This document shows, in pieces, positions 5,126 through 11,519 of a stretch of 11,519 bases of DNA. The notes beneath the pieces are model-generated. The model was given only the letters and a program-made list of their open reading frames with translations. It had not been told where the DNA came from and did no database searches. Position 1 is the first letter of the stretch; each line of letters starts with the position of its first letter. Position numbers and translations under genes: made by a program. Origin of the DNA: Synechococcus sp. CPC35 (lineage in GTDB: Bacteria > Cyanobacteriota > Cyanobacteriia > PCC-6307 > Cyanobiaceae); NCBI GenBank assembly GCA_002684175.1, contig NYUU01000112.1, forward strand, positions 3,979 to 15,497. The letters are read 5' to 3'.

Positions 5126-6256
5126 GTGTGTGAACGCTTTTCCTCTATGGCTCACACGAGGACGGCTTTGGTGAATGACCTTTTGGATCCGATCCGCTTC
5201 CGGCCGATGGGTCCGGATGTGTTTGGCCTCACCCAGCCCCAGGAGCTGCTTGCTGCCATTGCGGAGGAGGGAGAGCCACTGTTGGAGTTGATTCACCAGC
5301 ACGTGGTCTCGATTCAGTCGTTTCGTCCTGAAACGCTGCTGCAGCTGCTGCGCCTTGCTGCCAAGTTTGAGAGCAATCCCGATCGCTACTGCCGTCACAA
5401 CACACCGCTGACGGGAAAGATCCTGATCAATGCGTTCTACGAACCGAGTACCCGAACCCGGCTTTCGTTCGACAGCGCTTGGCATCGACTGGGTGGTGAT
5501 TCGATCAACATTACAGATCGCAGTTCAACAGGAATTGCCAAGGGTGAATCCCTTGAAGACGTCGCCCATATGTTCAACAACTACGGCGATTGCGTGGTCT
5601 TGCGCGACGGACATGCCGAGGCGGTGTATTCGATGTGCTCCACCCTCCGCATCCCGATCATCAATGCCGGTAACGGCATTGATGAACATCCAACCCAGGC
5701 CATGGCGGATCTCTACACGATCTTCAAATGGAGGCCATCGCTTGTTCAAGCGACGGTCCCCTCGGAAGACCGAATCCGGATCGGAATTGTTGGAGTGCCT
5801 TCACGCATGCGCACGGTGCGTTCGCTGTTGAGAATCCTGGCCAAATTTCCCCAAGCGATTGATGAGGTGGTGGTGATTCATGCGCCTGATCTCGACTATC
5901 CCCTGTTTGATTCAGGACAACGGGAGGAGCTTGAGGCTGCCGGTTTAGTGATCCAAACCGCCACGGCGTTGACAGCCGAGATCCCCGATTTGGATGTTGT
6001 TTATATCAATGCCATCGCTTGGGTTGAAGACGGTTATGAACGGCATGGAGAAGGGTTTCATCTGACCCGTGATCTCCCCTTTAAGCCAGAAGCGATCGTG
6101 CTGCATCCTCTGGCGCGGGGAGCTGAGTTGAGCACCTGCCTGGATGACACACCCCACAACTGGTATTTCAGCCAGGCCCGAGGAGCTGTGTTCCTGCGGA
6201 TGGCCCTCCTCACCTGCATGGTGAACCGGGCCGAACGCGTCATGGATGTCGTCTGA
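5126..6256 (+). CDS. Aspartate/ornithine carbamoyltransferase-like protein, acceptor unknown
   Basis: 376 residues counted from GTG 5126; ATG 5147 would give 369. The carbamoyl-phosphate site is intact: S108-T-R-T-R in FYEPSTRTRLSF, SSTGIAKGES with K139, R160, and H188-P-T-Q191. The fold ends with an HPL motif and FLRMALL, as in ATCases. The acceptor side is not that of aspartate carbamoyltransferase: the usual T-R-x-Q loop is replaced by VYINAIAWVE (292-301), and HPLPR is HPLAR (327-331). There is also an N-terminal extension of about 55 residues beyond the usual 305-310. I infer a carbamoyl transfer or phosphorolysis reaction on a different acceptor. The gene is followed after 8 bases by asnB and precedes an amidohydrolase of the ureido type. 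A true PyrB is possible but less likely. Confidence 0.92.
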   Translation: MCERFSSMAHTRTALVNDLLDPIRFRPMGPDVFGLTQPQELLAAIAEEGEPLLELIHQHVVSIQSFRPETLLQLLRLAAKFESNPDRYCRHNTPLTGKILINAFYEPSTRTRLSFDSAWHRLGGDSINITDRSSTGIAKGESLEDVAHMFNNYGDCVVLRDGHAEAVYSMCSTLRIPIINAGNGIDEHPTQAMADLYTIFKWRPSLVQATVPSEDRIRIGIVGVPSRMRTVRSLLRILAKFPQAIDEVVVIHAPDLDYPLFDSGQREELEAAGLVIQTATALTAEIPDLDVVYINAIAWVEDGYERHGEGFHLTRDLPFKPEAIVLHPLARGAELSTCLDDTPHNWYFSQARGAVFLRMALLTCMVNRAERVMDVV

Positions 6257-6264
6257 AGCGGATT

Positions 6265-8295
6265 ATGTGCGGAATTGGAGGGGTGTTCAGGGCCAGTGGT
6301 GCAGAGGGTGTTGACCCTCAGCTACTGGTCAACATGGCGGCGATTCAGGCTCATCGCGGTCCTGATGGGTTTGGCATCGAATCCATCGAGGGGTTGGGGA
6401 TTGGCTTTTGCCACGCTCGGCTCTCGATCATTGATCTCAATGAGTCGCGGGGGCGTCAGCCCTTTTTGAGCGAAGACCGGCAGGTGCTGATGGCACACAA
6501 CGGCGAGTTTTACGACTTCCAGCGCATACGTGCCGATCTCACGGCGCAAGGGATGCGTTTCAGCAGCAAAAGTGATTCCGAGATTTTGCTGCGGCTCTAT
6601 CAGCAGCAGGGTTTGGAGCAGACGCTGCCGTTGCTGCGCGGTGAATTTGCCTTTGCGTTGTTTGATTGTCAGCAGGACTGCCTTTACTTGGTGCGTGATC
6701 GCTTTGGGGTGAAGCCCCAGTACTGGGCGATGACACGGGATGGTCTGGTTTTTGGGTCTGAGTTGAAGGTGCTGTTCGCGCATCCAGCTGTCGAACGCCG
6801 TTTCACATCAGCGGGATTGTTCCATCAGCTGATGCAAACGATGGTGCCCGGCACCACCGCCTTCGCCGGTGTGCACCAGGTCAAGCCTGGTCACGTGCTC
6901 AAGGTTCAACGGGGGAACGGTGGTCTTGAGGTCTCCGAATGGGCGTACTGGGATGTGAATTTCCCTCGTCAGGCCGATCGTGATCGCAACTTGGATGAAG
7001 CCCACCACATTGCGTCTGTGCGCTCTGCTCTGTTGGAGGCGGTTGAGCTGCGGATGGTGGCTGATGTGCCGGTGGGTTGTTATCTCTCCGGTGGCATCGA
7101 CAGCTGTTCGATTCTCGGGTTGGCGTCTGCCGTGAGTCAGAGCCCTGTGAAGGCCTTCACGATTGGCTTTGACGACGTGCGATACGACGAATCGCCGATC
7201 GCCGAGGAGATGGCGCAGGCCACCGGAGCCCAGCAGGACGTGATGCGTCTGTCTGGTCGCGAGTTGTACGGCCATATGGAACAGACGCTCTGGCACACCG
7301 AGCGCACGATCTACAACACCCTGGCGGTGGCGAAATATTTGATGAGTCGCCATGTCAACAGCGTTGACTACAAGGTTGTGATGACCGGTGAAGGCTCAGA
7401 CGAGCTTTTTGGCGGTTACCCCGCGTTCCGGCGAGACATGTTCCTGCATGGTCTTGATGACCTCGCCGATGCCGAACGGGCGCATTGGGAAAGCGTGCTG
7501 CAGGATTCCAATGCTCTCGTTCAGGGTGCGATGTTGGCGGCTGATCAGGTGGATGATCCAGCGCTTGCTGCAGTTGTTGGCTTTACGCCGAGCTGTTTAC
7601 AACCTTGGCTGGCCTGCGCGCCTCTCGTTCCAGACTTGTTGGCCGATGACCATCGCCTGGCTCTCGATGGCTACTCGCCAGGGCAAGCCATCGCTGATCA
7701 ACTCGACCCTGAGCAGCTCGAGGGGCGCCACGCTTTGGATAAGGCTCAGTACGTCTGGATAAAGACCATGCTTGAGGGTCAAATCCTGACCTGGGGAGGG
7801 GATCGGGTCGACATGGCCCATTCGATGGAGGCGCGACCGGCGTTTCTGGATCACCACCTCGCTGAAGCAGCAGTGCAGGTGCCACCCGAGTTGCGAATCA
7901 AGGGCAAGACCGAGAAATATGTGCTGCGAGAAGCCATGGCAGGGCTGTTGCCTGAGGTGCTCTACAAACGGGAGAAATTTGCCTTCATGGCGCCGCCGGC
8001 CCATACCGAGCCGGAGAAATGGCAGCAGATGAAGCGGCTCGCCGATGACTACCTCAGCGATGCCGCCATCGATGCGGCTGGTTTGCTCAGCAAAGCAGGA
8101 GTCCGTGCTCTTTTTGTTCGCCATGAGGATCCAGCCACGACGGATGCCGAACGCGTGCAGATGGATGCGGTGATCAACCATCTCTTGGGCGTCCAGATGC
8201 TGCATCGGATGTTTGTGGCAGCTGATCTTCCAGAGATGGCTCGTCAGGAGGCCGATCGCCTCGGCTGGCATGCCCCTGCTCCGCTCCCGGTTTGA
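6265..8295 (+). CDS. asnB: Glutamine-dependent asparagine synthase
   Basis: 676 residues, two domains. The N-terminal class II glutaminase starts with the nucleophile Cys2 (MCGIGGVF) and shows RGPDG (31-35), ARLSIIDL (51-58, with the glutamine-binding Arg52), HNGEFYD (78-84) and SDSE (103-106). The synthetase domain has the PP-loop SGGIDS (275-280), GFDD-x-x-YDES (301-310), and GEGSDELFGGYPAFRRDMF (375-393), followed by MAHSMEARPAFLDH near 527-540. All key residues look intact, so an active ATP-dependent amidotransferase forming asparagine, or an amide on a related acid, is expected in the cytoplasm. It is longer than E. coli AsnB (554) and nearer the longer bacterial type. It starts at ATG 6265, 8 bases after the carbamoyltransferase stop, so the two are probably on one transcript. 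Context leaves open a role with a substrate other than aspartate. Confidence 0.95.
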   Translation: MCGIGGVFRASGAEGVDPQLLVNMAAIQAHRGPDGFGIESIEGLGIGFCHARLSIIDLNESRGRQPFLSEDRQVLMAHNGEFYDFQRIRADLTAQGMRFSSKSDSEILLRLYQQQGLEQTLPLLRGEFAFALFDCQQDCLYLVRDRFGVKPQYWAMTRDGLVFGSELKVLFAHPAVERRFTSAGLFHQLMQTMVPGTTAFAGVHQVKPGHVLKVQRGNGGLEVSEWAYWDVNFPRQADRDRNLDEAHHIASVRSALLEAVELRMVADVPVGCYLSGGIDSCSILGLASAVSQSPVKAFTIGFDDVRYDESPIAEEMAQATGAQQDVMRLSGRELYGHMEQTLWHTERTIYNTLAVAKYLMSRHVNSVDYKVVMTGEGSDELFGGYPAFRRDMFLHGLDDLADAERAHWESVLQDSNALVQGAMLAADQVDDPALAAVVGFTPSCLQPWLACAPLVPDLLADDHRLALDGYSPGQAIADQLDPEQLEGRHALDKAQYVWIKTMLEGQILTWGGDRVDMAHSMEARPAFLDHHLAEAAVQVPPELRIKGKTEKYVLREAMAGLLPEVLYKREKFAFMAPPAHTEPEKWQQMKRLADDYLSDAAIDAAGLLSKAGVRALFVRHEDPATTDAERVQMDAVINHLLGVQMLHRMFVAADLPEMARQEADRLGWHAPAPLPV

Positions 8296-8300
8296 AGAGG

Positions 8301-8323
8301 TCCTGAAAATTCTTTGATCAGGA
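8301..8323. repeat. Short inverted repeat after asnB
   Basis: TCCTGA (8301-8306) and TCAGGA (8318-8323) flank an 11-base A/T-rich loop, just after the asnB stop. It may be a weak transcript-end or processing hairpin in the 105-base gap before the amidohydrolase gene. No U tract follows. Confidence 0.3.
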
Positions 8324-8400
8324 TGAAATGGTCGCCGTCACTACAGGCGGTTCGGTTTCGTCCAGCGAATCTCAACCTTATTTGATCTGGGGTTCGGTAT

Positions 8401-9678
8401 TTGATCGTCGCCGCTGCTCGTCAACAACCTTCAGCGGTGTCGGATTTTGGCCGGCCACTGATTCCGAATGCTGATCGGTTGCAGAGGTCCATCGATCAAC
8501 TCGCTGAGGTTGGCGCACAACAGGACGGCAGTGTTTGTCGCCGTGGATTTACCAAGGCTGATTGCGACGGACGCCAGTTGTTAGCTCAATGGATGACGGA
8601 GGCCGGCCTGAGCATTCGCATTGATTCCGCTGGCAATTTGATCGGACGGCTAGACGGAGAGCACTCAAATCTCCCCGCGTTGGTGACCGGATCGCACATC
8701 GACACGGTTCCTACGGGTGGTCATTTTGACGGGGCATTGGGCGTCCTTGCCGGTTTGGAAGTCGTGCGGACTCTGCAGGCCAAGGGTCGCCGCCTTCGTC
8801 ATCCCCTCGAAGTGATCGCCTTCGCCGATGAAGAGTCCACCATGGTGGGCTGCAAGGGGATGGCGGGAACGGCCAGTTCCGATGCAGCCGAATACACCAC
8901 CAGTAATGGTGATCCCATCGCCGTCAATTTGGAACGCATTGGAGGGCATTGGCCTTCGCTTGCCTCGGCATGTCGTGATGACGATGCGATCGCTGTCTTC
9001 CTTGAACTGCATGTGGAGCAGGGTTCTGTCCTCGAGTCCCGTGGGGATTCCATCGGAGTTGTGGAAGGTGTGGTGGGGCAGCGCCGATTCACGATTCGGA
9101 TCGCTGGCCAAGCCAACCATGCCGGCACAACGCCCATGGCCCTTCGGCAGGATGCTCTCGTTACGGCAGCTGAGGTGGTCCTGGCGATCGAAGCCCTGGC
9201 CATCCGCCATCCCGGTGATCCAGTCGCCACCGTCGGCCGTCTTCAGGTTTGGCCCAACGCCGCCAATGTGGTGCCGGGCTCCGTGGAGATGACAGTTGAT
9301 CTTCGCGATCTCAGCCCGTTAGTGCTTCAGGAGCTCGTAGATGGCCTGATGCTGGATCTGGAACGGATTGGAGAGCGCCGTTCCTGTTCGATTCAACTTG
9401 ATCCACAATTTGAGGTGGCGCCAACGCCGGCCGACGCCCTGGTGATGGACGCAGTGTCGGCTGCTGCCGCTGCTTTAGACCTCAGCCAAAGTCGTCTCCC
9501 GAGTCGTGCGAGTCACGACGCCCAAGAGCTGGGTCGCCGCTGGCCGATGGGGATGATCTTCGTTCCCAGTCGCGGGGGGTTGAGTCACTCCGCCGCTGAG
9601 TTCACCAGTGCAGAGCAGTGCAGCGAAGGAACCGCTGTGCTCTTGGAGGCGCTTCAGCGGTTGGATCGGTTGTTATGA
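8401..9678 (+). CDS. M20-family amidohydrolase (N-carbamoyl-amino-acid hydrolase / allantoate amidohydrolase type)
   Basis: 425 residues from TTG 8401; GTG 8437 is an alternative that would give 413, closer to the usual ~410. An in-frame stop at 8383 excludes longer forms. The two-metal site is visible: H99 in TGSHIDTVPTGG, D110 in GHFDGALGV, E144/E145 in FADEES (catalytic base and ligand), H204 in LELHVEQG and H396 in GGLSHSAAE. GQANHAGTTPM (236-246, His240) and the Arg nearby are the dimer/substrate loop. The family cuts the carbamoyl or ureido group of N-carbamoyl amino acids, allantoate or ureidoglycolate to give ammonia and CO2 or carbamate. Which substrate applies cannot be decided. The stop overlaps the start of the next gene (ATGA), indicating coupling to the DUF1028 protein. 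Confidence 0.93.
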   Translation: MIVAAARQQPSAVSDFGRPLIPNADRLQRSIDQLAEVGAQQDGSVCRRGFTKADCDGRQLLAQWMTEAGLSIRIDSAGNLIGRLDGEHSNLPALVTGSHIDTVPTGGHFDGALGVLAGLEVVRTLQAKGRRLRHPLEVIAFADEESTMVGCKGMAGTASSDAAEYTTSNGDPIAVNLERIGGHWPSLASACRDDDAIAVFLELHVEQGSVLESRGDSIGVVEGVVGQRRFTIRIAGQANHAGTTPMALRQDALVTAAEVVLAIEALAIRHPGDPVATVGRLQVWPNAANVVPGSVEMTVDLRDLSPLVLQELVDGLMLDLERIGERRSCSIQLDPQFEVAPTPADALVMDAVSAAAAALDLSQSRLPSRASHDAQELGRRWPMGMIFVPSRGGLSHSAAEFTSAEQCSEGTAVLLEALQRLDRLL

Positions 9679-10367
9679 CCTTCTCGATCGTTGCCCGAGA
9701 CGGCAGCAATGGCCGATTTGGTGTGGCCGTTGCCACATGTCATCTGGCGGTCGGCTCCACCGTCCCCCACATTCGTTCTGGGGTGGGAGCTGTGGCAACG
9801 CAGGCCCATACCAATCCCTATTTGGGGATTTGTGGCTTGGAACGGCTTGAGCAGTGCGCCGATGCCAACAAGGTGTTGGAGACATTGCTGCTCGATGACA
9901 GCCATCGCGATCGGCGTCAATTTCATTTGATTGATCACCAAGGGCGGACCGCCTGTTGGACAGGCCCTAACTGCGGGGATTGGGCTGGCCATCGCCACCG
10001 TCAGGATTGTTCCGTCGCCGGGAACTTTTTGGTTGGAGAGTCAGTTCTTCTCGCCATGGAAGAGACGTTTCTGGCGAGTGATCCGTCTTGGAAACTTGGG
10101 CGACGGTTGATGCATGCCCTGCAGGCAGGAGAGGCAGCCGGCGGGGATCGACGCGCGGCGTCCTCCACCTCAGCTGCGCTGCAAATCAGTGGCGACGCTG
10201 CGTTCCCGCTGTTGGATTTGCGGGTGGATTACCGCGATCAGGCGGTTGGTGAATTGATGGCCATTTATGAGCGCAGTCAGGATCTTTGGGCGCAGCAATG
10301 GCGCGATGAGCTCTCTGAGCTGCGAACGTTGAATCGGACGGTGCAGCGCACAACGACCGCGGCTTAG
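9675..10367 (+). CDS. DUF1028 family protein (Ntn-hydrolase-like)
   Basis: 230 residues beginning MTFSIVARD, the conserved N-terminus of the DUF1028 family, which is predicted to have an Ntn-hydrolase-like fold with Thr2 exposed once Met is removed. Further family features are GRFGVAVATCHLAVG (13-27), GVGAVATQAHTNPYLG (36-51), CGDWAGH (100-106), GNFLVGE (116-122), AGEAAGGDRR (151-160) and DLRVDY (181-186). It lacks a signal peptide or membrane segment. The function is unknown; members often neighbour amidohydrolases or peptidases. The ATG overlaps the amidohydrolase stop by 4 bases, a strong sign that they act together. The stop overlaps the convergent amidotransferase gene (10364-10367). A longer frame from 9618 lies inside the amidohydrolase gene and would destroy the conserved N-terminus, so it is rejected. 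Confidence 0.93.
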   Translation: MTFSIVARDGSNGRFGVAVATCHLAVGSTVPHIRSGVGAVATQAHTNPYLGICGLERLEQCADANKVLETLLLDDSHRDRRQFHLIDHQGRTACWTGPNCGDWAGHRHRQDCSVAGNFLVGESVLLAMEETFLASDPSWKLGRRLMHALQAGEAAGGDRRAASSTSAALQISGDAAFPLLDLRVDYRDQAVGELMAIYERSQDLWAQQWRDELSELRTLNRTVQRTTTAA

Positions 10368-11116
10368 GGGATCTTGTCGCTGAGTTGCGACAGGATCTGA
10401 GCCAGAGCGATCCGACCGCGGCGTTCGATGGCCGCACCGGTTGACGCCCACTGTTGACGAAGTGCGGAGGGGCCATCGGGACCCATAGCTCCCACGACAT
10501 AGTCGTAGTCCTCGGTGATCCACTGTTCCAGAGAGGGTCCAGTGATTTCCCAGTGGCACTGGAGGCCGATGGCATGGTGGTCGATGCGGAAGACCTGTTC
10601 CGCGCAGTGCAAGGACGACCCCAGCAGGGTGGCGTTAGCGGGCAGGCGGATGCGGTCACCATGCCAATGCAGGACCAGTTCGCTGGCATGGAGACCCTGC
10701 AGCAATGGATCCTCATTGGGATTGATCACCCAGTGGATCGCTCCAATGCCAACCTCCCGCAGTGGTTGCGGTGGGTCTCCAACCTGCAGGGGTTCAACGG
10801 ATCCACCCGCTGCTACTGCCAGAAGCTGAGCACCTAAACAGATCCCGATCACTGGCTTTGTCTGCTGGTGCCAGACGGTGAGCCAGGCCAGCTCACGCTG
10901 CAACCAGTTCAGTTCGGATTGGTAGCGCTCATTCACCCCCATAGGCCCACCGAGCACCAAGGCGATGGTGTTCGGGCAGTCGTCTGGATTGGGAAGGTGG
11001 TCTCCCTGGTCTGGCCGAATGGTTTGGATCGTCATGCCTTGGTCCCGGGCGAGGCTGCCAATGAGGCCGGGGCCCTCGCGATCGACGTGCTGGACCACCA
11101 GCAGGGTGGTGCTCAA
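10364..11116 (-). CDS. Class I glutamine amidotransferase domain protein
   Basis: 250 residues, a stand-alone class I (triad) glutamine amidotransferase of the GMP-synthase-like group. The glycine-rich oxyanion stretch is LVLGGPMGV (53-61); the nucleophile is C93 in [12 protein letters not shown]; the other triad members are H188 and E190 in LQCHWEIT. All three are present, so glutamine hydrolysis or a related gamma-glutamyl cleavage is plausible. No synthetase domain is attached and the acceptor partner is unknown; similar proteins include GMP-synthase-like and gamma-glutamyl peptidases. The start is TTG 11116, forming a TTGA overlap with the ureC stop, so it is probably translated from the urease transcript. 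It converges on the DUF1028 gene, with stops overlapping by 3-4 bases and therefore no room for a terminator between them. Confidence 0.92.
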   Translation of the reverse strand: MSTTLLVVQHVDREGPGLIGSLARDQGMTIQTIRPDQGDHLPNPDDCPNTIALVLGGPMGVNERYQSELNWLQRELAWLTVWHQQTKPVIGICLGAQLLAVAAGGSVEPLQVGDPPQPLREVGIGAIHWVINPNEDPLLQGLHASELVLHWHGDRIRLPANATLLGSSLHCAEQVFRIDHHAIGLQCHWEITGPSLEQWITEDYDYVVGAMGPDGPSALRQQWASTGAAIERRGRIALAQILSQLSDKIP

Positions 11117-11519
11117 AGCAGTAAGTAGCGCTGGGCCAGGGGCAAGACCTCCGCTGGTTCGCAGGTGAGCAGTTCACCATCTGCGAATACTTCATAGGTT
11201 TGTGGATCAACGCTCACCTTGGGGAGCGCCGAGTTCAACTTGAGGCTGCTTTTGCCGACGCTGCGGGTGTCGCTCACCGCCATGCATGGGCGTTCCAATC
11301 CCAGCTGGTTCTTGATGTCGGCATCCATCGCCGCTGCGCTCATAAAGGTGATGCAGCCTGGGGCCAGAGCCTTGCCGAAGGCACCGAACATCGGCCTGCC
11401 GTGCACGGGGCCAGGCGTTGGAATCGAGGCGTTGGCGTCACCCATCTGAGCCCACACAATCGAGCCGCCCTTGACCACCAGCTCAGGCCGAATGCCGAAG
11501 AATCCCGGTTTCCACAACA
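11113..11519 (-). CDS. ureC: Urease subunit alpha, C-terminal part
   Basis: The last 135 codons of urease alpha; the 5' part lies beyond the right edge. Clear signatures are [58 protein letters not shown] and the ending [16 protein letters not shown]. UreC is the catalytic, nickel-containing subunit that splits urea to ammonia and carbamate in the cytoplasm; its nickel ligands and carbamylated lysine are in the part outside the window. The visible part is in frame and undamaged. Its position, with a class I amidotransferase gene overlapping its stop, indicates that the urease operon continues into that gene. Urea use is common in marine picocyanobacteria. Confidence 0.97.
   Translation of the reverse strand, partial: LWKPGFFGIRPELVVKGGSIVWAQMGDANASIPTPGPVHGRPMFGAFGKALAPGCITFMSAAAMDADIKNQLGLERPCMAVSDTRSVGKSSLKLNSALPKVSVDPQTYEVFADGELLTCEPAEVLPLAQRYLLL

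Noticed and set aside
8328..8474. 48-codon open frame overlapping the start of the amidohydrolase gene
   Set aside because: It runs out of frame into a well-supported gene and its product shows no recognisable features.
1..11519. CRISPR arrays, tRNA or rRNA genes, transposases
   Set aside because: I looked for regularly spaced repeats, cloverleaf-like segments and transposase motifs and saw none; the only repeats are the two diverged blocks and short hairpins.

Overview
The window looks like a chromosomal piece of a marine picocyanobacterium (Synechococcus or large-genome Prochlorococcus type). This rests on moderate-to-high GC, compact genes with few Shine-Dalgarno sites, a small protein made of DUF4278 YRG-x-x-Y repeats (a family essentially confined to cyanobacteria), and nitrogen-scavenging gene content that includes urease. 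The assignment comes from protein features read by eye; no database search was possible.

Left part (1-3405). Two minus-strand genes, the start of an alpha-E protein and a complete circularly permuted ATP-grasp ligase, form the usual coupled pair of a predicted amide-ligase system. They are followed by about 1.6 kb with low coding density. This stretch holds two small minus-strand genes (a DUF4278 protein and an unrecognised 72-residue protein) and an old duplication. The junction 'ATP-grasp 5' end, spacer, single-helix small gene' is present twice. In the left copy the ATP-grasp gene is intact and the small gene is broken; in the right copy the ATP-grasp gene is broken and the small gene is intact. 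A perfect 16-base palindrome of the NtcA type (TGTA-N8-TACA) lies inside a promoter-like sequence in this region.

Middle part (3248-10367, all plus strand). A tightly packed series encodes a 51-residue one-helix protein, a sodium:solute symporter, a 47-residue one-helix protein, an aspartate/ornithine carbamoyltransferase-like protein, a glutamine-dependent asparagine synthase, an M20-family N-carbamoyl/allantoate-type amidohydrolase and a DUF1028 protein. Gene gaps are short and several genes overlap. I read this as a possible pathway for uptake and turnover of a carbamoylated (ureido) nitrogen compound: the symporter brings it in, the amidohydrolase releases ammonia, the carbamoyltransferase-like enzyme makes or splits a carbamoyl group, and AsnB fixes amide nitrogen. 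The real substrate cannot be read from the sequence.

Right part (10364-11519, minus strand). The C-terminal quarter of urease alpha subunit (ureC) is overlapped by a class I glutamine amidotransferase gene, which converges on the DUF1028 gene with overlapping stop codons. Nitrogen release from urea therefore sits directly beside the proposed ureido cluster.
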